Source of the DNA: Lepturacanthus savala
Lineage: Eukaryota > Chordata > Actinopteri > Scombriformes > Trichiuridae
Direction of reading: 5' to 3'
Assembly (NCBI GenBank): GCA_030544235.1
Contig: CM060466.1
Location: 3,193,592 to 3,257,591 of the forward strand
DNA length: 64,000 nucleotides
Within the stretch, counting starts at the first letter, position 1; each line of letters opens with the position of its first letter. Under the pieces are notes generated by a model that did no database searches, was not told the DNA's origin, and saw only the letters and a list, made by a program, of their open reading frames with translations. This document shows positions 23,330 through 35,609 of this stretch, piece after piece. The translations under genes were made by a program, and so were the position numbers.

Positions 23330-25360
23330 TCATGGGAAACGTCTAGAAAATGAGATAAAAAAGGTCAAATGTGCTGGAAATTATTATTTCCCCCATAGAA
23401 AAAGGTCAAATGTCAAGAAAATAACAGGGTTCCCACGCTTCCTGGAAAACCTGGAAAATGATTGACCAATTTGTCCAATTAATAACCGGAAAAAGGGTCA
23501 AATGTCCTGGAAAATGACCAATTTTCTAGTCATGGAAAATGTATGAAATCAGAAACCAGCTCAAATATCCTGGAAGTCTGGAAAACTTGGAATGTGACTC
23601 TTTTTTCCAGTACTTGAAATCATATGGAACATGAAAAAATGGTCAAATGTCCAGGAAATAACAGGGTTCCCACGCTTCCTGGAAAATAATTTATTTTGCC
23701 AATTGTTCCAATTAATAACCGGATTCCTATGTGTCCTGGAAAATCTGGAAAACTTCAAAAGTGATTGAAATTTTCCAGTAATGGAAAACAAGAAAAAAAA
23801 GTCAAATATCCTGGAAAATGATTGACCAATGTACAGAAATCAGAAACCAGCTCAAATATCCTGGAAATTATTAACAGGTTTCCCACATGTCCTGAATATC
23901 TGGAAAACTTGGAATGTGACCCTTTTTTCCAGTACTTGAAATCATATGGAACATGAAAAAAGGTCAAATGTCAAGGAAATAACAGGGTTCCTGTGCTTCC
24001 TGGAAAACCTGGAAAATGATTGACCAATTTTCTAGTCATGGAAAATGTATGGAAGTCAGAAACCAGCTCAAATATCCTGGAAATTATTAACAGGTTTCCC
24101 CCATATCCTGGAAGTCTGGAAAACTTGGAATGTGATTGACCCTTTTTTTCCCAGCATATGTTCCAACATATGGAACATGAAAAACAAGGTCAAATGTCAA
24201 AGAGGGTTCCCACGCTTCCTGGAAAACCTGGAAAATTATTGATCAATTTTTTCCAGTTATGGAAAATAAGAAAAAAAGTCATTATTAACCAGATTCCTGT
24301 GTCCTCAAAAATCAGGAAAACTTGAAAAATGATTGACAAAATTTGCCAGTAATGGAAAACAAGAAAAAGGGTCAAATATCCTGGAAAATGATTGACCACT
24401 TATCTAGTCATGGAAAATGTACGGAAATCAGAAACCAGCTCAAATATCCTGGAAATTATTAACAGGTTTCCCCCATATCCTGAATATCTGGAAAACTTGG
24501 AATGTGACCCTTTTTTCCAGTACTTGAAATCATATAGAACATGAAAAAAGGTCAAATGTCAAGGAAATAACAGGGTTCCTGTGCTTCCTGGAAAACCTGG
24601 AAAATGATTGACCAATTTGTCCAATTAATAACCGGATTCCTATGTGTCCTGGAAAATCTGGAAAACTTGGAAAATGATTGATCAAATTTTCCAGTAATGG
24701 AAAACAAGAAAAAAAAGTCAAATATCCTGGAAAACCTGGAAAATGATTGACCAATTTTCTAGCCATGGAAAATGTATGGAAATCAGAAACCAGCTCAAAT
24801 ATCCTGGAAAGGTTTCCCCCATATCCTGGAAATCTGGAAAATTTGGAATGTGACCCCTTTTTCCAGTACTTGAAATCATATGGAACATGAAAAAAGGTCA
24901 AATGTCCTGGAAATAACAGGGTTCCTGTGCTTCCTGGAAAACCTGGAAAATGATTGACCAATTTTCTAGTCATGGAAAATCAGAAACCAGCTCAAATATC
25001 CTGGAAATTATTAACAGGTTTCCCACATGTCCTGAATAACTGGAAAACTTGGAATGTCCTGGAAAACCTGGAAAATAATTTATTTTGCCAATTGTTCCAA
25101 TTAATAACCGGATTCCTATGTGTCCTGGAAAATCTGGAAAACTTGGAAAATGATTGACCAAATTTTCCAGTAATGGAAAACAAGAAAAAAAGTCAAATGT
25201 CCTGGAAAACCTGGAAAATGATTGACTATTTATCTAGTCATGGAAAATGTACAGAAATCAGAAACCAGCTCAAATATCCTGGAAATTACTAACAGGTTTC
25301 CCACGTGTCCTGGGAATCCTGGAAAATGATGAACCAATTTTTAAGTTGTCCTGGAAAACT
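23330..25360. repeat. Degenerate satellite-like tandem repeat (CCTGGAAAA-rich)
   Basis: About 2 kb built from a complex unit with internal sub-repeats. CCTGGAAAA or TCTGGAAAA recurs dozens of times. A larger unit carrying CAGAAACCAGCTCAAATATC recurs at about 23555, 23842, 24058, 24430, 24786, 24982 and 25260, at irregular spacing of roughly 190-375 bp. Units share blocks in the same order but with deletions and fusions, so this is an old array reshaped by unequal exchange. The reverse strand gives Phe/Pro/Gly-rich ORFs (HFPGFPG-like), which are artefacts of the repeat. Confidence 0.92.
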
Positions 25361-25974
25361 ATGGCAGTTAAAACTTCAAGTTCCCTTTATCCGCTGTTGT
25401 TAGCATAAATTAATGTAATTTAACGTGGCTAAATTAGCATCAAAGCTATTAATCTGTCAATTTGACTTTATTCAAGATGATATCTTGTCTCTGTAGCAGC
25501 TGAAAATGTCCTGGAAAAGTCTTGGAACATAATTTCCGCTGCTTTTAGTTTGCTCCAACACTCACACACCAACAGCTTGTGGATTCATCACGACACCAGA
25601 GCATCTGAGGAGAATCTTCTTCTTTTTGTTTGTTCAAGGCTGTTGGATGGACGGAGGTTTTAGATCCAACAACTGTGGTTTAACATCATCAAAGCTGCAC
25701 TCAACTTAGAATTAGCATTAGAGTCAATGCATTTATTGTTTTAACGCGATGATCCAACCTTCTGTGATGGTTGTAAACGTTAAAACCTGATTTGGAGAAA
25801 ATCGTGAATGAAATTGAAAGCCAGAAAAATCAGAGTTTAATCTTTTCTTAATATCATTCAGTCCTAATGTAAATATTAGAGGCTAATCTGGCATTAGATG
25901 ACGGTGATGATGATCTACAGTCACTAAAGCTGCTTTACCTCTGCTGTCTGATATAAGAAGTCAGAGTTATGAGC

Positions 25975-26825
25975 TGCAACTAACCAACAGTCGATTAAAC
26001 TATTGATTATTGAAGTTGTTTGATTCAAGAAATGGTGTAAAACACAGTTCAATGTTTCCCAAAGATGAAGATTCAACCTAAAATGTCTTTTTTTTGTCCA
26101 CAACCCAAAGATCATCAGTTTATTATTATAGAAGAATAAAGAAACCAGGAAATAACCCAAATTGTTGTCAATTAATGCGATAATTGTCAACTAATCAATT
26201 AATCGATTGACTAATCGTTGCAACTCTACTCGAATCAGGCTGTTTTGTCTTTGTCTCGTTAATATTAATAAAACTGCAATGATTAATCAATTAATCAATT
26301 AGTTCCAATTAGTTCTCAAATCAGATTTTCTGCTTTTTTTCTTCTTCTTAAAAAATGACGTCAATCAATTAATCGATTTTTAAAACAGTTGGTGATTAAT
26401 GTCATAGTTATCAACTAGTATAAAATGTATTGTATGTATTTAATAATTAAAAACTTAGAAGTAGTAAAAGTAGTTTAATATCTATCCTATACAATTCTAT
26501 TGCTGATATTGTACTTTTATTACTTTCAGTTTATTATTATACAAAACCATAAAGAAACCAGAAATAATCACATTTGAGAAGCTGGAATCATAGAATTTCA
26601 ACATTTTCTTCTTAAAAAGGGCTCAAATCGATTATTAACATGTTTCACAATTAATAATAATCATCAAATAATTGATTAATCACTGCAACTCCACCTCCGA
26701 TCATTTTCCTTTTGAGGCTTTTACTTCTACTTTGGATATTTGGACATTTAAAATGACTTAAATCGAATAATGATTAACAAATAGTTGGCGATTAATCGAT
26801 TAATCACTGCAGCTCTATCTTACAC
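25975..26825. mobile_element. Cluster of teleost inverted-repeat element fragments
   Basis: At least four partial copies in alternating state: 25975-26230 (with GATCATCAGTTTATTATTAT), 26270-26420, 26520-26700 and 26750-26825, each ending in a TTAATCGATTAATC-like palindromic end and GCAGCTCTA or its complement. Confidence 0.75.
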
Positions 26826-26939
26826 AGCGTCATATTAATATAACTTATTGATGTATCAATAATAATTGATTAATTGCCTGCATCAACGTTACTATAACAC
26901 CATTGAGTTTTATTTTATTAGGCTGTTTCCTGTCATAAC

Positions 26940-28140
26940 CTTTTATCGGGAATCGAGAGTAAAGTTTGGAGTAAAATTCACAGACTGAGGCAGGAGGAGG
27001 AATAATGGGGCGTCGTCTTCCTGCCGTTATGTCGAGGCGTGTGAAACAGGATTAAAAGTGTAATTTCCCTCATTAAACGTGTCTAAACCATGTAAATACT
27101 CACTCCTCATAGTTTCTGGCTTTATTTCTCAAAGTGAACCTATAAATCCATTTATAACTGGCATATTGCAGCTGTTGGATGGAGGTTTTTGAGAAAATGC
27201 TCCTGAATCGCAGCTTTTTCGCGGAAGAAACAACAGAAACGGTCGAGTTTGGAATCTGACATGCACGACGCAGCGCTTCTTCAGACGACTGCAGCCTCGT
27301 GCCTTGTCCCTGATTTCTTATTCAAATGAAGCGGAGCTGCAAAGTGAAAGCAACGCTCGGCGCCGATGAAGGAAAGTCTTTGTGTTCTCGCCTCATTAAG
27401 AGCCACAGCTCATTAAAGTCCACTCAGCAAAAGACAGAAACCACATCGAACCCCAGCGAAAAGAGAAATCAACAGCGCATAAACTCCAAATATAATTAAA
27501 GCTGTACATCATATGCACGAACCTCCGCGTTTACTCCCATCGGGATGTATCGACAGACCTGTCCACGAGTGTGTGAAGTAACGCACTAGCTGGGTTTTAA
27601 CAATGGAGCAGGAGAACACCGACTCAGGGGAAACATTCCCTCACCGGGATCAATAAACCATCACATTATCGTTAATGTTCTCAAAATAAAGCGTCCAGCA
27701 GCGAATCAGGCGACCTGTAACGTTCTATCTAGAAGCTCAAAGGTGCCAGAACTCGCAAAAACCACCCGATTTGTGTCTCGCGCGATCAAACGTTCGTCCT
27801 GTTTTTAGCAAACTGAGAAAACAGAACCTCAGAAAGACTTTTAGTGCTCGTCCCCCGACGTCCATAATGACAACACTTTCAGTTTTTAATGTCTTGTTGC
27901 AAATATCTCTGAGTTTTAATTTTTAATGCGGCGAACAAATGGCGTCTTTATGGAGATAAAAAAAAAACAGTTCTATGATCGGGGAGGTGCAGGCAATAAT
28001 GAAAACAACGTTTTAACTCAGAGGAAGAATTACGAGTCGCTGCTCATCAAATGAATAATGAATCTTCCTCAGTTGGGAAGTTTTCTAGAGAGCGATGATC
28101 AGGTGCAGCAGGAATCACTCTGCATATTTAATTATCCATA
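26940..28140. other. Long low-repeat intronic stretch
   Basis: About 1.2 kb with no visible simple or dispersed repeat, unlike its surroundings. It contains GC-rich and TAAT-containing blocks (27280-27430, 27500-27620). No ORF of note. It could contain conserved regulatory sequence, but nothing in it proves a function. Confidence 0.35.
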
Positions 28141-28594
28141 AGATGTCCACAAATCCCAACAATCACTGTTAATATATCATTATTAAATCCATTAATAACT
28201 ATTTTATCAATATTTAATGCAAACTCTACCAGATAATGGCTTAATCAGCATAATTCACTTATTTTTTTGTTGTTTTTTAATGTTTCATCACTTGATTACT
28301 TGTGTTATACCAACGTATAAAACACAACTTTACATTTACATTTTGTTTAACACTGTTTGTGAAACAGAACTGAACATTTATGAGAAATGAACCATTTTAA
28401 TATATGTTGAAAAAGGCAAACATTAAAAGCATTGAGATATGATTTAAACAGTTATTTAAAAGGTGAAATAGATTTAAATTAATGTAAATAAATTAGATTA
28501 AATACTAATACTACTTAAATACTACTTTTTCCTGTTTTTCCTGGATCCTCATAGTTTAAAACGGGTCAATTTGACCCCTAACACAACAGGAGGT

Positions 28595-29725
28595 TTGTTA
28601 CAACACAAGTGAATTCAGTTTTTAAATGAAAGTTAAAATAAATCCAAACCTACATGATCCTAGGTTAAAACCTGATTGCCCCCATGTTAAAACATAACTA
28701 AACTGTAGTTTATCACATCTGAGTTCAGTTATCCAGCCGCACCCAGGCCTGATTACTGCCACTCAATCAATTACACCATTATCAATCAATAAATCACTTA
28801 AATAGGACCTGCCTGACAAAGTGAAGTAGACTAAAAGATCCTCAAAAGCTAAACATCATGCTGAGATGTAAAGAAATTCAGGAATAAATGAGAAACCATG
28901 AGATCCATCAGTCTGGGAAAGGATATAAAGCCATTTCTAAAGCAGCAAATAATTACTCCAGTAAAGTAATAATAATAATATTATTATAACTATTCATATC
29001 AAACCCAATGATTTTAGCTGTGGTTTCGACCTCTCTATTGACGGGACGGTTGCCAAGATCGAAAGAAATTCAGGAACAAATGAGAAAGTAATTGAGATCC
29101 ATCAGTCCTGAAAAGGTTGTAAAGCCATTTCTAAAGCTTTGAGAGTCATTATCCACAAACCACGAACCTTCCCAGGAGTTTCCAACCAGAATTATCCCGA
29201 GACCAGAGACGACTCAGAAAAGACGCCAAAACAACATCCAAAGAACTGGAGGCCTCGTTGGCCTCAGTTAGGGTCAGTGTTCATGAAGAGATTGGGCGAA
29301 AATGTCTGCGTGGCAGAGTTCCAAGACCTAAACCACTGCTGAGCAACAAGAACATTAAGACTCGTCTCAATTTTGCCAGAAAACATCTTGATGATCCCCG
29401 AGACCTTTGGGGAAAATACTCTGTGGTCTGACGAGACAAAAGTGGAACTTTTTGGAAGGTGTCGTATTACATCTGGGGGAAAAAGTACAAAAAAATACGC
29501 TGCATTTCAGAAAAAGAGCATTATACCAGCAGTAAAATGATGGTGGTTGGGTAAACTGTGGCTGTTTTGCTGCTTCAGGACCTGAAAGACATGCTGTGAT
29601 GAATTAAAACCATGAATTCTGTCGTCCAACCATCAAAGTCCTGAACCTGAATCCTGATGAGACGCTGTAGCATGACCTTAAAAAGGTCTAAAGGTTCAAC
29701 AAACCCTCCGATGTTAATGTGACAA
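28595..29725 (+). pseudogene. Tc1/mariner transposase fossil, copy 1 (rearranged)
   Basis: Degenerate Tc1-like DNA transposon, forward. The left end has AACCTACATGATCC and ATTGCCCCC-like sequence, followed by CCTGACAAAGTGAAGTAGAC and a start ATG at 28858. Broken-frame pieces match Tc1 transposase: a helix-turn-helix start, KPLLSNKNIKTRLNFARKHL with LDDPRDLWGKYS, and the DETK-region remnant around 29430. Stops and frameshifts are frequent, the central catalytic part is deleted after about 29640, and the right end is missing. The 5' start is present twice (28860-28946 and 29053-29135) with about 105 bp of foreign sequence between, so it is a chimera of two copies or a rearranged one. Confidence 0.88.
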
Positions 29726-30279
29726 ACACGTCTCTCCGGTTGTTTCGCTGGATATTTGTAATCTCCTCCGTCCTCCGCGGTCTCTGTTCTCTGGGAATTC
29801 AAACTAAACCTCTTGATCTCTTCATTCCATCTCTGACCTTTTAATTCATGTCTTATCTGCTCTTCAGCCTGAGTTTATCGTCCCGTCGCCAGCTTTTGTC
29901 CTCTGAACCCTCTTTCTGTTCCTGTTATCTCTGAACTCTCAACACAAGAGGATTTTCCGCCACTGTTACGAAGCAAGATTCACTTCATAGACTGTGTGAA
30001 AGCAGAGAAAACACTTCCACGTTTTGTAAATGTCAGCAACCTTGTGCAAACATATTTTTGATTAATCTGTCAGAGACTGTCGTCTCCAGGTCTGAGGCCT
30101 CGGGCTACAGCTGCATACGAAGATTATTTCATTATCAATTCACAGGAGGATTTTCTCCATTTATGAATAAGAATGTAAAATATCAGGAGAAATGTTTGAT
30201 CTGTTCTTCTGTCAATAAATTCCCTGATTAATTTCCAAATAAATCAATTATTTTGATAATTACTCAATTGTTCTGAGTT

Positions 30280-31545
30280 AGTAACAGCAAATAAATAAAT
30301 ACTAATATATAATATAATAATAATCCTACTGTAATAAACAGACATAATAGATAAAAGCAAAAATGACAATTGAAACCATGTAATGATTATATTTATGTTT
30401 GAAAATCTAATTTAATTTAATCTAATTTAATAAGAATCAATTATTTGTTATATATTTCTCATTCTAATACAGAATATTAAATATTAAATTAAAAATATTT
30501 CTTACATATATTTATATATATAGAGAGAGAGATATTAAACTCATATTTTTCATAATAAAATATATATTTTTATATATGAGCCTTATTCCAAAAATATAAA
30601 TGATGTATAATATTTTTTAAATAAAATATGTATATTTTTTTTTACATATTTTTAATATTAATTTTGATAAAGAACAGTTTCTTTATCAAGAGTCCATCAC
30701 ATCTTAAATGTGAATATTTTCTGCTTTTATGGCATTAAACTAAATCTCTTTTCATTGTGGACATTTGTAAATGTTATAAATAAATAAATAATATATATAT
30801 TATTATATTATATATATATTATATATATATATAAATATAATAAATAAATACACAAAATAATCCTGCTGTAATAAACAGACATAATGGATAAAAGTAAAAA
30901 TGACAATTAAAATCATGTAATGATTATATGTTGGAAAAGGAGAGAAAAGTAAGTAAAATATTAAGTATTATTCTAATTTAATAACAATTAAGAATATTAA
31001 TATTAAATTAAAAATATTTCTTACATATATATAGAGAGAGATTAAACTCATATTTTCATAATAAATATATATTTTTATATGTGAGCCTTATTCCAAAAAT
31101 ATAAATTATGTATGTAATATTTTTTTAATAAAAATATATGTATATATTTATATATTAATTTTGATAAAAATCTAAATTCCTTTATCAAGAGTCCAGTTCC
31201 ATCACATCTTAAATATGAATATTTTCTGCTTTTATGGCATTAAACTAAAAGTTGTAAATGTAAATGTTATAAATAAATAAATAAATACACAAAATATAAA
31301 AATATATATATATTTAATTCCTCCCTATCTAATTTAATAACCATCAATTATTAGTTATTTGTTGTGCTAATACAGAATATTAAATAAAAAAATATCTCAC
31401 CACTATATATATTTAATATTTATCATAATAAAATATATATTCTTATATATGAGCTTTATTCCCAAAATATAAATGACGGATCCGGTTCAGTTCCATCGTG
31501 TTAAATGTGAATATTTCTGCTTTTATGACATTAAATATCTTGTGG
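30280..31545 (+). repeat. AT-rich local triplication, about 540-bp unit
   Basis: Three direct copies, the third partial, at about 30310-30780, 30855-31260 and 31315-31545. Shared blocks include GTAATAAACAGACATAAT (first two), AATACAGAATATTAAAT, ATATGAGCCTTATTCC-like and GAATATTTTCTGCTTTTATG followed by GCATTAAACTAAA. The unit contains many TATATA runs. It lies 210 bp upstream of the raptor exon 31758-31933. Confidence 0.85.
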
Positions 31546-31757
31546 TTGTGGACAGGACATTTATAAATGTCAGACGAGGCTTTGGGAAACACTGATTGAC
31601 ATTTTTCACCCTTTTCTGTGACATTTCATGACCAAACAACGCATCAATCTCGCTCCTGATGTTGACATCAGTGGGATAATCCTCCTTGTACTTATGTTTT
31701 TTAAACATCCGTGTTTTTCTCGCGACTATAAAGACCGTGTGTCCTGTTTCTGATCAG

Positions 31758-31933
31758 GTGGCGGCCATCAACCCCAGCCACCCGCTGGCCCAGATGCCGC
31801 TGCCTCCCTCCATGAAGAACTGCATCCAGCTGGCTGCCTGCGAGGCCAGCGAGCTGCTGCCCATGAACCCTGACCTCCCCGCTGACCTCTTCACCTCCTG
31901 CCTCACCACGCCCATCAAGATCGCCCTGAGATG
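31758..31933 (+). CDS. rptor: RPTOR internal coding exon, RNC domain C-terminal part
   Basis: Third raptor exon, 176 bp: 58 codons plus the first two bases of a split tryptophan codon (phase 0 in, phase 2 out). The peptide starts VAAINPSHPLAQMPLPP and includes NCIQLAACEASELLP, then PDLPADLFTSCLTTPIKIALR. This segment belongs to the RNC domain after the Cys-containing strand and leads into the alpha-solenoid. Compared with human raptor from memory, differences are few (INPS for INPN, EASELLPMN for EATELLPMI), as expected for a fish orthologue. The acceptor is tgatcag at 31751-31757, with a weaker pyrimidine tract than the other exons. The donor is ATG|gtgagt at 31934. The exon is more GC-rich than the AT-rich DNA around it (30280-31545). 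Confidence in identity is very high. Confidence 0.97.
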
Positions 31934-32927
31934 GTGAGTTCACAGTCCTCCTCCTCCTGAATACAACCACTTAATCCCCAGGTTTATTTCTCAGTTTTCC
32001 TGCTATAAATGATAATAAATGTGGAATATCTCTACAAACACAAAGGTTATTGGTTTAAACCTGGTATCAAATAACATGTGAGGTGACTACAGAAGAGTCG
32101 GAATCAATTTATGTTGCTGTTATAGAGCAAATATAGTTAGAATATTGGAAAAAAACAAGTCTAAAATTGTGTTTTACTACAGATAAAAATACTTTATTAG
32201 AACTTAAAACGAGACTAAATTGACCCAAATCAGAAAAAAACTTGAAAAAAACTAAATTATCTGTATGAAAAGTTCAATAAGTAATAAGGTAAGAGGTCAA
32301 AGGTCAATTATTTGTTCATAAAATGATATAAATCCCACTGAGGATCATTCCAGAACATGAAGAATATATTCTGTAAGATGTTTATTATAAAGGAGACAAT
32401 TAAATAATCACACAAATTAAATATCTAAATATCTACTGATATTATATTAAACTATTGTCTTATTGTATTGATCAAATCATTGCATTATTCTGAAATGCTT
32501 TATATTTAATGTAAAAACACTTTAATATAACATTATAGTCATTTTGGCCTTTAGAAAGATTAGGATTTTATTCTTTAAATAGTTTTGAACTTCATTTTAA
32601 ACCCTCGTATCTATACTTCTACCTCATATGTCTCAGTTTAATAAAGAGCATTCTCCACTAATCAGCTGTAAAACAGGAGGGAGATAAACCGATTAGTAGA
32701 TTAATATGACATAATAAGGGTTCGGTAAAACATTTGAAAGACATTGAGGCAGAATGAGTTGATTGTGGAGCTTCACCCTGATGTAAAAGCTGCTCGATGC
32801 ATCAACCACAGGATTCTAGAGATGGAGCTTCACAGCAGTTTCATCAGCATCAGCTGTGTGTGGCTGCACCGACACACAGGGCTTACACTGCCTGGCAAAG
32901 GTGGTTGCATCACCTTCTATCCACCAT

Positions 32928-32928
<1 letters not shown>

Positions 32929-32995
<67 letters not shown>
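32929..32995. repeat. (CA)n microsatellite
   Basis: About 67 bp of uninterrupted CA. Confidence 0.97.
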
Positions 32996-32997
<2 letters not shown>

Positions 32998-33164
32998 TGT
33001 AGTATATTATCCAGGTTTATCATACACTGGTATATCCATGTCCTGTGTGTAAAGTGTGTTATTCCTGACAGAAGTGAGAATCTTTATTATTAGTGATAAA
33101 CGAGGCTGATGCATCCAAAAGTATTTATGGCATCTATGTATATTGAATGGTATTTTAAATGGTA

Positions 33165-33580
33165 AAACACTGGAATCACTGACTAATTCCCTTTTTTTTC
33201 CCAAAGAAAATCAATGAAGTTAACTTTAAACTAATGATAAATCCACTTTATACATCACTAATGTGGTAAATGACTATTCCAGCTGCTAATGTCTGGTTGC
33301 TGCTGCATCAATATCTACATATATTTCCAGCAACTATCAGTCCAGTGTTCTAATGGATCAATGTGTTTGATCATTGATCAGAAGGATAATGGGATGATTA
33401 GAAAAGCCTTGATGCTAACATGTTAGCACAGCTGGAAACAGTTTAGCTGCTTAGAGAAGATAGAAAACTAATACTAATCATTATTTCTAACCTCGTCAAT
33501 GTCCTGACTATATTTTCTATTAATTCTTCAACTCATGGTGGTGAAGAAAAGTCTGATTTTTCATGGAAAACACAAACTTT
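33165..33580 (+). mobile_element. Tc1-derived MITE, copy 2
   Basis: Shares TGGTAAATGACTATTCCAGC, TCTACATATATTTCCAGCAA and GTTAGCACAGCTGGAAACAG with the copies at 20215-20648 and 41350-41751. Its 3' end is disturbed where the next foldback element begins (33584). Confidence 0.85.
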
Positions 33581-33583
33581 TCC

Positions 33584-33917
33584 CACTGAAGGCATCAAAA
33601 CTATGAATGAACACGTGTTTATGGTGTTATGTATTTAACAAAAAAAGGTGAAATGACTGAAAACATGTTTTATATTCTTGTTTCTTCTAAATAACCACCA
33701 TTTGATCTGATGGATAAAGCAATAAATTCCACTAATTCCACTAACTATGAAGTGAAAACCATTTCAGGTCACGACCTCTTGAAGCTCATCAAGCAGTAAT
33801 CAGAGCAAAGGGTGAAGAAACTAGAATATAAAACCTGTTTTCAGTTATTTCACCTGTTTTTTGTTAAGTATTTAACACCATAAACATGTTCATTCATAGT
33901 TTTGATGCCTTCAGTGA
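33584..33917. mobile_element. Foldback MITE (Tc1-type ends)
   Basis: Palindromic element. The left arm starts with CACTGAAGGCATCAAAACTA and includes GAAAACATGTTTTATATTC. The right arm is the reverse complement, ending TTTGATGCCTTCAGTG. Arms are about 110 bp with few mismatches. I recognise these ends as a common fish Tc1-like family; the transposase is absent. Confidence 0.85.
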
Positions 33918-35609
33918 GAATCTACAATGGAAATAGTCACATTGAATGATGAGGTGTGTTCTAACCTTTGACCTGTGCTGTATACATTGTGTATTATTTC
34001 CATATTGAGCTAATGTTTATTCTCTAAGTGAGGAGCCCAGGCTCTTTGATCAGGTCACTCAGCTTTAGTATCACACATAAAAAGAGATTCTCTGTAGTTT
34101 CAGCCTTTACCAGAGTTTTCTTAAGGACATCACTGCTGAAACATCATCCAGGTTTAAAAGCATCTAAATCTGTTCAGTTTCTCATCTTCAGTGATTCAGA
34201 CACTGTCTGGATCCTCGTTACTTCCCCCTCACAGTTTGCTGCATTTTAATGACTGAACTCACCTTGCACGCGCTAGAAGTCAAAGCGTGCAGCGAAACGG
34301 ATCCTCAACAGAAATGTAAAAGAGGTGCCCAACTTTTTTTTTCGGGGGAAAGTGCGAGAGTCGGAATGACAGGCGCCTTCAGGAGGGGTCCGGGCTACCA
34401 GCTGGATGTTCTCTTCCCTGCCATAAATGTTGAAGAGTTTCGTTTATCTTCCTCCTCTCTGAATCCAAATCCCGCCACTGACCTTCAGCATAATGAGGGC
34501 TCGCTATTATGCCATTAATATTGATATCCCTCACCAACATCTCATCTCAGGGAACAAGTTGCTAAAAGCTCGCCGGATAATATTGACTGAACTATGTCTT
34601 AATACCGTGTGCCTCTAGAAACGGATGTCGGGGCTTGCAGGTGAAAGTTGGGACTGATTTTTTATCAATGGTTGATGTAAACGTATTGATTTGTTGGTCT
34701 GTAATTAACCAGAGGATGTTTCTTGTATTAAACGCGCATCATCGTCGCTCGGCAGAGTTTGATAAAGCTCATATGGCATAAATTTTACATGAATGTCAAT
34801 GCTTCAAAATAGAAAATTCGAATGTATTATTCATTTAACCTTTATTCGCACCCTGAAAGCAGACGATATGATAATAAATGACACGTGGATCGAACGGAGA
34901 GAACAAAACAAAAAGTTTTTTTTTTCCATTAATGTTGTTTTTGTGTGAAAGAAGATGTTTTTATGAAGAAAACAACAAATCCCGGCCGTCACTCATTTCC
35001 CACGTTTAGTTCTTTCCCTTTCAGACTGAAATTGAAGTGGGTGTCGCTGTAAATTTAAGGCAGACTGTGACTTTTTGGAAGAAAAGAAATATCACTTTTA
35101 AAAACACCTTGGAAATGGAAAGTTGAGTTTCTGTTAGAGACCAGCAGCCAATCATTGTTAGCTAATCTGTATAAAAGCTAATAAAAAGCTCATATACAGT
35201 GGTTCAAGTGTCCTTTGATCTTTCAGATCAAAGAGATTTAACCCAAAAACAGGCAGGAGTGGAAAAATACTTTATTCACTCATCTCTTTAGGCCCTAAGA
35301 AATATATTTCCATGTTTTATATATATATAAATATATATATTCTCAATATTTAGGCTTTTATGAGTTGTATCTCCCTATTAAGGTATAATTATAACCCAAA
35401 CGATAAACATATTATTGTTCATTTTGATGAAGATAATTATAAATTGATGTATTCTTTGGTCATTTACATTACAAATAACACCTTTAAAGTTGCTTTTATT
35501 CATTTTTACCAATCTCATAACAAAACAACCTCATAAAAACAATAGCTCTCATTTCCTGACTGTATTTTATTTGTTATTAAATGCTTGGTAGCAGCTAAAT
35601 TCATTGGTT

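Larger units (their letters stand above)
17105..31757 (+). other. rptor: RPTOR intron between exons 16958-17104 and 31758-31933
   Basis: A 14653-bp phase-0 intron. It holds a CA tract at its start, a tandem duplication (17240-17755), dispersed repeats (18890-19270, 20215-20648, 20880-21135), microsatellites, a GT-rich cluster (22142-22532), a unique element-like stretch (22545-23260), a degenerate satellite (23330-25360), inverted-repeat elements (25975-26825), a unique stretch with little repeat content (26940-28140), a Tc1-like fossil (28595-29725) and an AT-rich triplication (30280-31545). In 17760-18370, 25520-25970 and 29730-30270 I see nothing notable. No additional exon is visible, and the flanking exon phases need none. 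Confidence 0.93.

Noticed and set aside
24530..24973. 147-codon minus-strand frame with HFPGFPG-like repeats
   Set aside because: Produced by the CCTGGAAAA satellite; sister frames in neighbouring units are broken at random places.
31701..31970. Antisense 89-codon frame across the third exon
   Set aside because: Shadow of the GC-rich coding exon on the + strand.
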